From: Erwinia sp. OLFS4
GTDB lineage: Bacteria > Pseudomonadota > Gammaproteobacteria > Enterobacterales > Enterobacteriaceae
DNA length: 64,000 bases
Assembly: GCF_002752165.1 (NCBI RefSeq)
Contig: NZ_MOMB01000045.1
Span: 62,001-126,000, forward strand
Direction: 5' to 3'
Below, one piece after another: positions 17,590 through 27,487 of the stretch. A program made the translations under genes and the position numbers. The notes beneath the pieces are model-generated. The model did not search any database. It was not told where the DNA came from and saw only the letters and a program-made list of their open reading frames with translations. The number at the start of each line of letters is the position of its first letter. The stretch's first letter is position 1.

Positions 17590-17796
17590 ATCTGCATCAC
17601 AGGCAGCGGCCCTTTCTTTTTTCAACAACAGTCAGTGGTGCTGGCGGTAAGCTGCTGCGATGGCAGGGTATGCGATCACAATTCGTGATAAACCGGCGGC
17701 TAAAATGCCACTTATTTATCGCACAGTGAGTGAAGAAACGGCATACTGATCTGATCGCTTAATTTTACCTGTCGCGTATGCACGCAGGAGGCTTGT

Positions 17797-19020
17797 ATGA
17801 AACGTGCGTTTATTATGGTGCTTGATTCGTTTGGTATTGGTGCCAGTAAAGATGCCGATAAATTCGGTGACGCCGGCTCCGATACGCTGGGGCATATTGC
17901 TGAAGCCTGTTTCCGGGGCGAGGCGGATAAAGGACGTAAAGGCCCGCTCCATTTGCCGAATCTGACTGCGTTGGGGTTGGGTAAAGCGGCGGAAGCTTCT
18001 AGCGGACGTTTTCCACCGGGACTGGACAGTAACGCAGAAATTATTGGTGCTTATGGCTATGCCAGCGAACTCTCTTCAGGCAAGGATACGCCCTCCGGCC
18101 ACTGGGAAATCGCGGGTGTACCGGTGCTGTTTGACTGGGGATATTTCACTGAGACAGAAAACAGTTTCCCCCAGGCGCTGCTCGACACCTTGGTTAAAAA
18201 GGCGGATTTGCCAGGTTATCTTGGAAACTGCCATGCCTCGGGTACGGTGATTCTTGATAAGCTGGGTGAAGAGCATATGAGAACCGGTAAACCGATTTTC
18301 TATACCTCTGCTGACTCGGTATTCCAGATTGCCTGTCATGAGGAAACCTTTGGTCTTGAACGTCTGTATACCCTTTGCGAAATTGCCCGTGAAGCTCTGA
18401 CCGAGGGGGGATACAACATTGGCCGCGTTATTGCCCGCCCGTTCATTGGTAAAAAAGCCGGGGAGTTTGCCCGCACCGGTAATCGCCATGACCTGGCGGT
18501 TGAACCGCCGGCCCCCACTATTTTGCAAAAGCTGGTGGAGGAGCAGGGCGGTGAGGTGATATCTGTCGGTAAAATTGCTGATATCTATGCCCAGGTCGGG
18601 ATTACTAAAAAAGTCAAAGCGACCGGTCTTGACGCGTTGTTTGACGCAACGGTCAGGGAAATACAGCAAGCCCCGGACAACAGCATTGTATTTACAAATT
18701 TTGTTGATTTTGACTCGGCCTGGGGCCACCGGCGTGATGTAGCCGGTTACGCCGCCGGTCTGGAACTGTTCGACCGCCGATTGCCGGAACTGATGGCCGG
18801 GATGAAAGAGAACGATATGCTGATTCTGACGGCCGATCACGGTTGTGATCCCACCTGGCAGGGGACCGACCATACCCGCGAACATATTCCGGTTCTGATC
18901 TATGGCCAGCATATTAAGCCTGGCTCATTCGGTCAGCGCAATACCTTTGCGGATATCGGTCAGACGGTGGCGAAATATTTTGGTTTATCGGCGATGGAAT
19001 ACGGTAAATCTATTTTTTAA
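17797..19020 (+). CDS. deoB: Phosphopentomutase
   Basis: DeoB interconverts (deoxy)ribose-1-phosphate and (deoxy)ribose-5-phosphate with Mn2+. The 407-residue product is of normal length for the alkaline-phosphatase-like family. It has the N-terminal metal motif [14 protein letters not shown], the phosphoacceptor threonine region [10 protein letters not shown], and C-terminal metal ligands in [19 protein letters not shown]. An AGGAGG ribosome-binding site precedes the ATG. deoD follows after 54 bases. Confidence 0.97.
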   Translation: MKRAFIMVLDSFGIGASKDADKFGDAGSDTLGHIAEACFRGEADKGRKGPLHLPNLTALGLGKAAEASSGRFPPGLDSNAEIIGAYGYASELSSGKDTPSGHWEIAGVPVLFDWGYFTETENSFPQALLDTLVKKADLPGYLGNCHASGTVILDKLGEEHMRTGKPIFYTSADSVFQIACHEETFGLERLYTLCEIAREALTEGGYNIGRVIARPFIGKKAGEFARTGNRHDLAVEPPAPTILQKLVEEQGGEVISVGKIADIYAQVGITKKVKATGLDALFDATVREIQQAPDNSIVFTNFVDFDSAWGHRRDVAGYAAGLELFDRRLPELMAGMKENDMLILTADHGCDPTWQGTDHTREHIPVLIYGQHIKPGSFGQRNTFADIGQTVAKYFGLSAMEYGKSIF

Positions 19021-19074
19021 TCTGATGATTATCACGTCGGGTGATTGCCCGGCTAAAGCAATTAAGGAAGAAAA

Positions 19075-19788
19075 ATGGCAACACCACATATTAATGCTGA
19101 ATTGGGCGACTTTGCCGATGTTGTACTGATGCCAGGTGACCCGCTGAGAGCCAAACATATTGCGGAAACTTTTCTGGAAAACCCGCGCGAAGTTAACAAT
19201 GTGCGCGGTATGCTGGGTTACACCGGCAATTATAAAGGCCGGGCGATCTCGGTGATGGGACACGGCATGGGGATTCCTTCCTGTTCCATCTACACCAAAG
19301 AGCTGATTACCGATTTTGGCGTCAAAAAAATTATTCGTATCGGTTCCTGTGGCGCGGTGCGTAGCGATGTCAAATTGCGTGAAGTGGTGATTGGGATGGG
19401 AGCCAGTACCGATTCCAGGGTTAACCGTATGCGCTTTAAAGATCATGATTTTGCCGCGATTGCCGATTTTGACATGGTGCGTAATGCGGTTGATGCGGCA
19501 AAAGCATTGGGGATTGAGGCCAAGGTCGGTAATTTATTTTCCGCCGACTTGTTTTACAGCCCGGACCCGGAAATGTTCGACGTTATGGAGAAGTACGGTA
19601 TTCTTGGCGTGGAAATGGAAGCTGCCGGCATCTACGGTGTCGCTGCTGAATTCGGCGCCAAAGCGCTGGCTATCTGCACCGTATCTGACCATATTCGTAC
19701 CCACGAGCAAACTACGGCGGCTGAACGGCAGACAACCTTCAACGACATGGTGAAAATCGCGCTTGAATCGGTTCTGTTAGCAGATTAA
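19075..19788 (+). CDS. deoD: Purine nucleoside phosphorylase DeoD
   Basis: DeoD phosphorolyses purine (deoxy)nucleosides to the free base and (deoxy)ribose-1-phosphate, supplying DeoB. The 237-residue hexameric-type PNP has [32 protein letters not shown] and the catalytic aspartate in CTVSDHI. It is the last gene of the deo run and is followed by a strong stem-loop. Confidence 0.97.
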   Translation: MATPHINAELGDFADVVLMPGDPLRAKHIAETFLENPREVNNVRGMLGYTGNYKGRAISVMGHGMGIPSCSIYTKELITDFGVKKIIRIGSCGAVRSDVKLREVVIGMGASTDSRVNRMRFKDHDFAAIADFDMVRNAVDAAKALGIEAKVGNLFSADLFYSPDPEMFDVMEKYGILGVEMEAAGIYGVAAEFGAKALAICTVSDHIRTHEQTTAAERQTTFNDMVKIALESVLLAD

Positions 19789-19803
19789 GCCTGATTCCAC
19801 CGA

Positions 19804-19829
19804 GGGCTGGCATGTGCCAGCCCGGTTTT
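19804..19829. terminator. Terminator between deoD and the MetE-like gene
   Basis: A perfect 9-bp inverted repeat (GGGCTGGCA / TGCCAGCCC) followed by GGTTTTG lies between converging genes. Confidence 0.8.
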
Positions 19830-19853
19830 GTTGTGGTTCTGCGCGTTTTCTGT

Positions 19854-21008
19854 TTAACGCCCCCAGAGTTTTTTACTGGCCAGTTCGGCACCGGCGCGCA
19901 TGGCGCGAAACTTTTCCCTGACCACCGTTGGATGGACTTCAGGGCGATAGGTTGCCTGCGAGGAGAAACCACAGTCGGCGCCTGCCAGCACATTTTCACG
20001 TCCTACCCGTTCGGCAAACCGGATCAGGCGTTCGGCGATCAGTTCCGGATGCTCAACGGTGTTGCTGGCGTGACAAATTACCCCGGGTATTAAACGTTTA
20101 CCAGCAGGTAATTTCAGCTGCTCCCAGATATGGTATTCATGCTCGTGGCGCACGTTACCGGCTTCAAACGAATAATCAGCGGCGTTGATTGCCAGCATAT
20201 AGCGGACAAATTCAATAAAGGGAACGTCATGAATGCGTGGGCCTTCATTGATGCTATAGCAGGTGTGGTAACGGATTTTTTCCTGCGGCAGACCACGCAG
20301 TGCGTGGTTGAGTATCGTGACGTACTCCGCTGCTTTCTGCCGGATAGTCTGACTATCTGCGTGGCGGTCGGCAAATAAATCCGGCAGAAAAGGATCGTCA
20401 ATTTGCATACTGAAACCCGCATCAATAATGGCTTTATACTCAACGCGCAGCGCTTCGGCGACCGCTTGCAGATACTCGCCTTCACTGGCATAAAACGCAT
20501 TAGTGCCGACCCCGGTGGGGGCCACTGAAGGAACAAAGGCGCTGTGTGCCGGTGTTTTATTCAGCGCCTGGCGCAGGTTATCAAGGTCTCGTTGTAGCTG
20601 GGCAGTACCGTAATAACTGACCGGCCCGGTGCAGGCAACCGGGACAAAAGGCACCAGATTGCCACCCAGCATCGCTTCGCCAAAATAGTGTTGATAATAT
20701 TCCGGAAAGGCCTCGACTTCGGCATCAAAGGCGGTGTATCGCTGGCCAGGACGGGGTGAAAATCCGGTCATACGATCGCGTACATAGGCAAAAAAACCAA
20801 CTTTCGACATTTCGCCATCGGTGACAATATCAATGCCGTCAGCGACCTGTTGGGCGACGGATTCTTCCACCGCGTCAGTAATGCAGGCATCAAGCTGAGC
20901 CTGATTTTCTGCACCTTCAATATTTGCTTTCATCAGGTCGAGCAGGTGAGGCGGGCGAGCCAGACTGCCAACATGGGTGGTCAGAATACGTGCATTTTCC
21001 TGGGGCAT
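19854..21008 (-). CDS. MetE-like zinc methyltransferase (UROD/MetE superfamily)
   Basis: The 384-residue protein resembles the C-terminal catalytic half of cobalamin-independent methionine synthase and the related short YxjG/YxjH-type proteins. It begins LTTHVGSLARPP and keeps the zinc ligands H-x-C in YHTCYSINEGP and the distal cysteine in ADCGFSSQ. It lacks the N-terminal half that MetE needs for folate polyglutamate binding, so it probably uses a different methyl donor or a different thiol. I chose the start at 21008 (MPQENARIL) because a longer frame crosses a strong palindrome. It is not part of the E. coli deoD-ytjB interval. Confidence 0.85.
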   Translation of the reverse strand: MPQENARILTTHVGSLARPPHLLDLMKANIEGAENQAQLDACITDAVEESVAQQVADGIDIVTDGEMSKVGFFAYVRDRMTGFSPRPGQRYTAFDAEVEAFPEYYQHYFGEAMLGGNLVPFVPVACTGPVSYYGTAQLQRDLDNLRQALNKTPAHSAFVPSVAPTGVGTNAFYASEGEYLQAVAEALRVEYKAIIDAGFSMQIDDPFLPDLFADRHADSQTIRQKAAEYVTILNHALRGLPQEKIRYHTCYSINEGPRIHDVPFIEFVRYMLAINAADYSFEAGNVRHEHEYHIWEQLKLPAGKRLIPGVICHASNTVEHPELIAERLIRFAERVGRENVLAGADCGFSSQATYRPEVHPTVVREKFRAMRAGAELASKKLWGR

Positions 21009-21035
21009 AAAAAGACTCCACGGTGAAGGGGATAA

Positions 21036-21066
21036 CACTATGTTTATTTTTTGTTTAAACATAGTG
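21036..21066. promoter_or_regulatory. 11-bp palindrome upstream of the MetE-like gene
   Basis: CACTATGTTTA and TAAACATAGTG form a perfect 11-bp inverted repeat with a 9-base spacer, 28 bases before the start of the MetE-like gene and 40 bases after the ytjB stop. It has no downstream T run on the minus strand, so an operator is more likely than a terminator. Confidence 0.65.
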
Positions 21067-21105
21067 ACTAATGCACCAAGCGGAGTCACGCAAATCTGTC
21101 AGGGG

Positions 21106-21792
21106 TTAACCGGATGTTTTTTCATCTTTCGGGGTGGGCGGGTCTGATGATGAAGTTTCTTCATTTTCCTCATCATCAACCACCGGCGTACTGGCGGTGA
21201 GCAGAAACGGCGATTGCTGCCAGCGGGTGCGGCGATCGCGCAGCAGCGATCGGGTCAGAATGATGCCGATTGCCAGCGCCAGTAACATCATCAGTCGCAG
21301 AACATTGGTGGTGTTATCCACCTGGCGTGATTCGGTAGCCAGTACGTGTGTATCCAGAGTCAGGCGTAAAAAACCCTGCGGCCCTTCTTTATTTTCCAGC
21401 GGCTGTACAATCTGGTGATTGAAATAGCTTCCCGCGCGTTTGCCGTCCAGCGACAGACGGTCACGCACGCTGATATTCTGGCCACTATGGGCCACCAGCG
21501 TGCCGCCATTGTCATACACGGCGGCATCAAGAATACGGCTGTTATCGGTTAATGCGTCGAGAATTCCGGCAATTTTTGTCTGATTATCCTGTGGATTACT
21601 CATCAGAGGCGTCAGGCTCCAGGCCACCTGCCGGGTCAGGGTGCGTGCCAGCTCTTCGCTCTGCTGCGACTGCGCGCGCTGATGCCCGAGACTGAACCAG
21701 GAGGCACCCTGCATCAGGGCCACCAGTAACGCCAGGCAGATCAGTACGATCACCGTACGGTGCAGGCGAAATTTAAGTTTGGCTTTAGCCAT
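21106..21792 (-). CDS. ytjB: Inner membrane protein YtjB (Smp)
   Basis: The 228-residue protein has a membrane anchor near the N-terminus (VIVLICLALLVALMQGASWF), a periplasmic domain of about 130 residues, a second membrane helix (LRLMMLLALAIGIILTRSLL) and an acidic, proline- and serine-rich cytoplasmic tail. This is the Smp/YtjB layout, with the gene divergent from serB as in E. coli. Function is not established. Confidence 0.92.
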   Translation of the reverse strand: MAKAKLKFRLHRTVIVLICLALLVALMQGASWFSLGHQRAQSQQSEELARTLTRQVAWSLTPLMSNPQDNQTKIAGILDALTDNSRILDAAVYDNGGTLVAHSGQNISVRDRLSLDGKRAGSYFNHQIVQPLENKEGPQGFLRLTLDTHVLATESRQVDNTTNVLRLMMLLALAIGIILTRSLLRDRRTRWQQSPFLLTASTPVVDDEENEETSSSDPPTPKDEKTSG

Positions 21793-21900
21793 AGCGAACC
21801 TTCATATTTTGTACCGGCTTTCGACGCTTTATGTTGCCAGAAGCGCCGCTGACAGGGTAGCCTCTTGCGTGGTTAAAATATCCCCTTTACAGGAGTTGTG

Positions 21901-22878
21901 ATGCCAAATCGTCTTACCTGGCGCGACCTGCCTGCCGATGTTTCTCTCTGGCCGGGACTGCCGCTGTCACTCAGTGGTGATGAGGTCATGCCGCTGGATT
22001 ATCATGCCGGACGCTCAGGCTGGCTGCTCTATGGGCGTGAACTGGATAAAGCACGTCTGGCCCTGTTCCAGCATAAACTGGGGGCCGCCATGGTGATAGT
22101 CAGCGCCTGGAGTATTGGGGAGTATAAAGTGATTCGTCTCGCCGGGGCCTTAACACCGGCGGCGACTCTGCTGGCGCACGCTGAAAAGTTTGATGTGGCG
22201 CCGCTGGGTAAAATACCCAGCCTGCGCAATCCCGGTCTGCTGGTGATGGATATGGATTCGACGGCGATCGACATTGAGTGTATTGATGAAATTGCCCGGC
22301 TGGCCGGCTGTGGTGAGCAGGTGGCGGCGGTAACGGAACGGGCCATGCGCGGTGATCTTGATTTTGCCACCAGCCTGCGTGAACGCGTCGCGGCGCTGGC
22401 CGGCGCTGATGCTAAGATATTAGATCGGGTGCGGGAAACACTGCCGCTGATGCCGGGATTAACCCAGCTGGTTAGCGCCTTGCACGACTATGGCTGGCAT
22501 GTCGCTATCGCGTCAGGGGGCTTTACCTGGTTTGCCGATTATTTACGCGACAAGCTGCGTTTGTCGGCGGCGGTGGCCAATCAGCTGGAAATTAAAGCGG
22601 GTAAGCTGACCGGTAAGGTGATTGGCGATATCGTTGATGCCCGCTATAAAGCAAATACGCTGCAGAAGCTGGCGGAGCAGTTTACGGTGCCGGCAGAGCA
22701 AACCGTGGCCATCGGCGATGGTGCTAACGATCTGCTGATGATGAAAGCGGCGGCATTGGGGATTGCTTATCATGCTAAGCCCAAAGTGAATGAAAAGGCG
22801 AAAGTGTCTATCCGTCACGCCGATCTGATGGGCGTCTGGTGTATGCTGAGCTGTACGCTGAGTAACGATGAAAGATAA
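21901..22878 (+). CDS. serB: Phosphoserine phosphatase
   Basis: SerB performs the last step of serine synthesis, hydrolysing O-phospho-L-serine. The 325-residue HAD enzyme has the nucleophile motif DMDSTAIDIECIDEIA near residue 117, the serine in IASGGFTWF, and the metal motif AIGDGANDLLMM. I chose ATG 21901 over the adjacent GTG. radA follows after 11 bases and nadR after that, the conserved serB-radA-nadR run. Confidence 0.97.
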   Translation: MPNRLTWRDLPADVSLWPGLPLSLSGDEVMPLDYHAGRSGWLLYGRELDKARLALFQHKLGAAMVIVSAWSIGEYKVIRLAGALTPAATLLAHAEKFDVAPLGKIPSLRNPGLLVMDMDSTAIDIECIDEIARLAGCGEQVAAVTERAMRGDLDFATSLRERVAALAGADAKILDRVRETLPLMPGLTQLVSALHDYGWHVAIASGGFTWFADYLRDKLRLSAAVANQLEIKAGKLTGKVIGDIVDARYKANTLQKLAEQFTVPAEQTVAIGDGANDLLMMKAAALGIAYHAKPKVNEKAKVSIRHADLMGVWCMLSCTLSNDER

Positions 22879-22889
22879 CTGAGGTTAAA

Positions 22890-24272
22890 TTGGCCAAAGG
22901 GGCAAAACGCGCATTTGTCTGTAATGAATGCGGTGCAGATTATCCACGCTGGCAGGGGCAATGCAGCGCCTGCCATGCCTGGAATACCATTACCGAAGTG
23001 CGGCTGGCGGCCTCACCCACGGCGAGCCGTAATGAGCGTCTGAGCGGATATGCCGGCAGCGCCGGCACCAGTCGTGTACAGAAACTCTCAGAGATCAGTC
23101 TTGAAGCGTTGCCACGGTTTTCCACTGGCTTTAAAGAATTTGACCGGGTACTGGGGGGCGGTGTGGTGCCCGGCAGCGCCATTCTGATTGGCGGTAACCC
23201 CGGCGCCGGAAAAAGTACGCTGCTGCTGCAGACGCTGTGTAAGATCTCCACGCAGATGAAAACCCTGTATGTCACCGGGGAAGAGTCTCTGCAACAGGTC
23301 GCAATGCGGGCTCACCGGCTGGGACTTCCGACGGATAACCTGAATATGCTGTCGGAAACCAGTATCGAACAGATCTGTCTGATTGCCGGGCAGGAACAGC
23401 CAAAACTGATGGTGATCGACTCCATTCAGGTGATGCACATGGCGGATATCCAGTCATCGCCAGGCAGTGTGGCTCAGGTTCGTGAAACCGCCGCCTGGCT
23501 GACCCGCTTTGCGAAAACCCAGGGCGTGGCAATCGTGATGGTAGGCCATGTGACCAAAGATGGCTCGCTGGCCGGGCCAAAAGTGCTGGAACATTGTATC
23601 GACTGTTCTGTGCTGCTGGATGGTGATGCGGATTCACGTTTTCGCACGCTGCGGAGCCATAAAAATCGTTTCGGCGCGGTGAATGAACTGGGGGTTTTCG
23701 CGATGACCGGGCAGGGATTGCGCGAAGTGAATAATCCTTCGGCAATTTTTCTCAGTCGTGGCGATGAGGTGACGTCGGGCAGTTCGGTGATGGTGGTCTG
23801 GGAAGGTACCCGGCCGCTGCTGGTGGAGATTCAGGCGCTGGTGGATCACTCCATGATGGCCAATCCACGTCGGGTGGCCGTTGGGCTTGAACAAAACCGG
23901 CTGGCGATTCTGCTGGCGGTGTTACACCGGCATGGCGGCTTGCAGATGGCCGACCAGGATGTGTTTGTTAATGTGGTCGGCGGGGTCAAGGTAACGGAAA
24001 CCAGTGCCGATCTGGCTTTGTTGTTGTCGATGGTGTCCAGTCTGCGTGACCGGCCGTTACCCCAGGACCTGGTGGTCTTTGGTGAGGTCGGACTGGCTGG
24101 GGAAATTCGTCCGGTACCTAGTGGCCAGGAGCGTATTGCCGAAGCGGCTAAGCATGGCTTCCGTCGGGCGATTGTCCCACAGGCCAATGTTCCGAAAAAA
24201 GCGCCGGAGAATATGCAGGTATTCGGGGTGAAAAAACTCATGGATGCGCTGACGATTCTTGATGATTTCTGA
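22890..24272 (+). CDS. radA: DNA repair protein RadA
   Basis: RadA is a RecA-like ATPase and helicase that promotes branch migration in recombination. The 460-residue product starts at TTG. It has an N-terminal C4 zinc finger (C11, C14, C25, C28: CNECG...CSACH), Walker A GGNPGAGKST near residue 95, the RadA-specific HKNRFG motif, and a C-terminal Lon-like domain. It lies 11 bases after serB. Confidence 0.97.
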   Translation: MAKGAKRAFVCNECGADYPRWQGQCSACHAWNTITEVRLAASPTASRNERLSGYAGSAGTSRVQKLSEISLEALPRFSTGFKEFDRVLGGGVVPGSAILIGGNPGAGKSTLLLQTLCKISTQMKTLYVTGEESLQQVAMRAHRLGLPTDNLNMLSETSIEQICLIAGQEQPKLMVIDSIQVMHMADIQSSPGSVAQVRETAAWLTRFAKTQGVAIVMVGHVTKDGSLAGPKVLEHCIDCSVLLDGDADSRFRTLRSHKNRFGAVNELGVFAMTGQGLREVNNPSAIFLSRGDEVTSGSSVMVVWEGTRPLLVEIQALVDHSMMANPRRVAVGLEQNRLAILLAVLHRHGGLQMADQDVFVNVVGGVKVTETSADLALLLSMVSSLRDRPLPQDLVVFGEVGLAGEIRPVPSGQERIAEAAKHGFRRAIVPQANVPKKAPENMQVFGVKKLMDALTILDDF

Positions 24273-24329
24273 CTTTTATCAATTATTGCCATACTGAAAG
24301 ATAACGCTTTATTGAGCAAGGGGCATAGG

Positions 24330-25568
24330 GTGTCATCGTTTGATTATCTGAAAACGGCTATTCGTCAGCAGGGGCACACGCTGCAGCAGGTGGCGGATGC
24401 CAGCGGGATGACCAAAGGTTATCTGAGCCAGCTTCTCAACGCGAAAATTAAAAGCCCCAGTGCACAAAAGCTGGAAGCGTTACATCGCTTTCTCGGGCTG
24501 GAATTTCCGCGTCGCGAAAAGACGGTCGGGGTGGTATTCGGCAAGTTTTATCCGCTTCATACTGGCCATGTATACCTGATTCAGCGCGCCTGTAGTCAGG
24601 TTGATGAGTTACATATCATTATGGGTTATGACGACGTGCGTGATTTACAGCTGTTTGAAAACAGCGCGATGTCACAGCAGCCAACCATTAGCGACCGGCT
24701 GCGCTGGTTGCTGCAAACCTTCAAGTATCAGAAAAATATTCATATTCATGCTTTTAACGAGCAGGGGATGGAGCCATATCCCCACGGCTGGGATGTCTGG
24801 AGCAAAGGGATCGGCGTTTTTATGGCGGAGAAAGGTATTACTGCCGATCGGGTGTATACCAGTGAAGAAGGCGATGCGCCGCAGTTTCGTCGCTGGCTGG
24901 GTATTGACGCGCGGGTTATTGATCCGCGACGCTCATTTATGAATATCAGCGGTGCCCAGATTCGCCGCAATCCTTTTCGTTACTGGGAGTATATTCCTAC
25001 CGAGGTTAAGCCATTTTTTGCCCGGACTGTGGCAATTCTGGGCGGTGAATCGAGCGGTAAGTCGACGTTGGTCAACAAACTAGCCACTATTTTTAATACC
25101 ACCAGCGCCTGGGAATATGGCCGTGATTATGTCTTCTCTCATCTTGGTGGCGATGAGATGGCATTGCAATATTCGGATTATGACAAAATTGCATTGGGCC
25201 AGGCTCAGTATATTGATTTTGCAGTAAAATATGCGAATCGCGTGGCGTTTATCGATACCGATTTTGTTACCACCCAGGCATTCTGTAAGCAATACGAAGG
25301 GCGGGAGCATCCTTTTGTTCAGGCGCTGATTGATGAGTATCGTTTTGATCTGGTCATCCTGGTGGAAAACAATGTGCCCTGGGTAGCGGACGGGTTGCGC
25401 AGCCTTGGCAGTTCAGTTGACCGTAAGGCGTTTCAGGCACTGCTGGTCAGCCTGCTGAAGGAAAATAACATCGCTTATAAACATGTTACCGAGGACGACT
25501 ATGATTTACGCTTTATGCGTTGTGTCGAACTGGTGCGTGAAATGCTCGGTGACTCTGTCGGGCAGTAA
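24330..25568 (+). CDS. nadR: Trifunctional NAD regulator NadR
   Basis: NadR combines a repressor of NAD genes, a weak NMN adenylyltransferase and a nicotinamide riboside kinase. The 412-residue product shows all three parts in order: HTH (LQQVADASGMTKGYLSQLL), nucleotidyltransferase GKFYPLHTGHVYL with SGAQIRRNP, and kinase with Walker A GGESSGKST. I chose GTG 24330 (MSSFDYLKTAI), the family start; an upstream TTG would add six residues. Confidence 0.96.
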   Translation: MSSFDYLKTAIRQQGHTLQQVADASGMTKGYLSQLLNAKIKSPSAQKLEALHRFLGLEFPRREKTVGVVFGKFYPLHTGHVYLIQRACSQVDELHIIMGYDDVRDLQLFENSAMSQQPTISDRLRWLLQTFKYQKNIHIHAFNEQGMEPYPHGWDVWSKGIGVFMAEKGITADRVYTSEEGDAPQFRRWLGIDARVIDPRRSFMNISGAQIRRNPFRYWEYIPTEVKPFFARTVAILGGESSGKSTLVNKLATIFNTTSAWEYGRDYVFSHLGGDEMALQYSDYDKIALGQAQYIDFAVKYANRVAFIDTDFVTTQAFCKQYEGREHPFVQALIDEYRFDLVILVENNVPWVADGLRSLGSSVDRKAFQALLVSLLKENNIAYKHVTEDDYDLRFMRCVELVREMLGDSVGQ

Positions 25569-25590
25569 ATCAGCCCATAACAAGGGGGAA

Positions 25591-25618
25591 ATGGCGGGTA
25601 TGCCACCCGCCATTTTTT
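25591..25618. terminator. Bidirectional terminator between nadR and ettA
   Basis: A 9-bp perfect stem (ATGGCGGGT / ACCCGCCAT, 5-base loop) is followed by TTTTTC on the plus strand. Confidence 0.85.
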
Positions 25619-25620
25619 CT

Positions 25621-27288
25621 TTACTTGGTAATACGTTTGTATTTCATGCGCTTAGGCTGCAGCGCCTCCGCACCAAAGGTGCGTTTTTTGTACTCTTCAT
25701 ACTCGGTAAAGTTACCTTCGAAGAATTCGACTTTGCCTTCATCCTGATAGTCAATAATGTGGGTAGCGATACGGTCAAGGAACCAGCGGTCATGGGAAAT
25801 AACCATCGCACATCCCGGGAACTCCAGCAGCGCGGTTTCCAGTGCGCGCAGGGTTTCCACATCAAGGTCATTGGTTGGTTCATCGAGCAGCAGCAGGTTA
25901 CCACCTACCTGCAGCAGCTTGGCCAGATGCAGGCGACCACGTTCACCGCCGGAAAGCTCGCCAACGCGTTTACCCTGGTCGGTGCCTTTAAAGTTAAAGC
26001 GGCCGACATAGGCCCGGCTGGGCATTTCAAAATTGCCGATACGCATAATGTCCTGGCCGCCAGAGACTTCTTCCCAGACGGTTTTTTTATCGTCCATGGC
26101 ATCGCGGAACTGATCCACCGATGCCAGCTTCACGGTATCGCCCAGCTCGATTGAGCCGGAATCCGGCTGTTCCTGACCGGACAACATACGGAACAGGGTG
26201 GATTTACCGGCACCGTTAGGGCCGATAATGCCCACAATGGCACCTTTCGGCAGCGAAAAGGTGAGGTTGTCGATCAGCAGCCGGTCGCCATAGGATTTGC
26301 TCAGTCCCTGAACCTCAACTACCTTGTCTCCCAGGCGCGGACCGGGTGGAATAAACAGCTCGTTGGTTTCATTACGTTTCTGATAATCGGTACTGTTGAG
26401 TTCTTCAAAGCGGGCCAGGCGCGCCTTGCCCTTAGACTGACGTCCTTTAGCGCCCTGACGGACCCATTCCAGCTCTTTCTCAATTGATTTGCGGCGGGCG
26501 GCTTCGGCAGAGGCTTCCTGGGCAAGACGCTGATCTTTCTGTTCCAGCCATGAGGAGTAGTTGCCTTCCCAGGGAATGCCCTCACCACGGTCAAGTTCGA
26601 GGATCCAGCCGGCAACGTTATCAAGAAAGTAACGGTCATGGGTGATGGCGACCACGGTACCTTCAAAATCATGCAGAAAACGTTCCAGCCAGCCGACCGA
26701 CTCAGCATCCAGATGGTTCGTCGGTTCGTCGAGCAGTAACATATCCGGCTTTTCCAGAAGCAGGCGGCAGATGGCGACGCGACGACGTTCTCCCCCGGAC
26801 AAATTTTCAATTTTCGCCTCCCAGTCTGGCAGACGCAGCGCATCGGCGGCACGTTCCAGCTGGTTGTTGAGGTTATGCCCATCATGCGCCTGGATAATCT
26901 CTTCCAGCTTGCCCTGTTCGGCCGCCAGTTTATCGAAATCTGCTTCCGGTTCGGCATACAGCGCATATACTTCATCAAGACGTTTCAGCGCGTTAACAAC
27001 GTCAGCCACGGCTTCTTCCACCGATTCACGCACGCTATGAGCCGGATTCAGTTTTGGTTCCTGCGGCAGGTAGCCAATCTTGATACCGGGTTGAGGACGC
27101 GCCTCGCCTTCGATATCTTTATCAATGCCTGCCATAATACGTAGCAGGGTGGATTTACCGGCACCGTTCAGGCCAAGTACGCCGATTTTGGCGCCGGGGA
27201 AAAAACTCAGCGAGATATTTTTCAGAATATGACGCTTCGGCGGAACAACCTTTCCGACGCGATGCATGCTATAGACAAATTGAGCCAC
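25621..27288 (-). CDS. ettA: Energy-dependent translational throttle protein EttA
   Basis: EttA is an ABC-F ATPase that binds the ribosomal E site and gates the first elongation steps according to the ADP/ATP ratio. The 555-residue product has two ABC cassettes: Walker A GLNGAGKST with signature LSGGERRRVA, and GPNGAGKST with LSGGERGRLH. Walker B reads LLLDEPTNHLD and LLLDEPTNDLD. There are no membrane segments. The arm insertion typical of EttA follows the first Walker A. Confidence 0.97.
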   Translation of the reverse strand: MAQFVYSMHRVGKVVPPKRHILKNISLSFFPGAKIGVLGLNGAGKSTLLRIMAGIDKDIEGEARPQPGIKIGYLPQEPKLNPAHSVRESVEEAVADVVNALKRLDEVYALYAEPEADFDKLAAEQGKLEEIIQAHDGHNLNNQLERAADALRLPDWEAKIENLSGGERRRVAICRLLLEKPDMLLLDEPTNHLDAESVGWLERFLHDFEGTVVAITHDRYFLDNVAGWILELDRGEGIPWEGNYSSWLEQKDQRLAQEASAEAARRKSIEKELEWVRQGAKGRQSKGKARLARFEELNSTDYQKRNETNELFIPPGPRLGDKVVEVQGLSKSYGDRLLIDNLTFSLPKGAIVGIIGPNGAGKSTLFRMLSGQEQPDSGSIELGDTVKLASVDQFRDAMDDKKTVWEEVSGGQDIMRIGNFEMPSRAYVGRFNFKGTDQGKRVGELSGGERGRLHLAKLLQVGGNLLLLDEPTNDLDVETLRALETALLEFPGCAMVISHDRWFLDRIATHIIDYQDEGKVEFFEGNFTEYEEYKKRTFGAEALQPKRMKYKRITK

Positions 27289-27487
27289 GTTGCTACAAGC
27301 CTCTTAATCATGGGGTGGGTGGGGCGACGCAGGCCCACTCTGAACCCGAAGTTTAGCCGTTTTCGCCGCGTAAGCACAGCGATGTGCCTAACGTTCGCTG
27401 CGATCCTGCGTAGACTTTAGCGTTGTTTGCTTGTTGTTCATTTAGCTGACTATGCTGATTTTTATCTTTTAAACCAGGGAGATAGCC

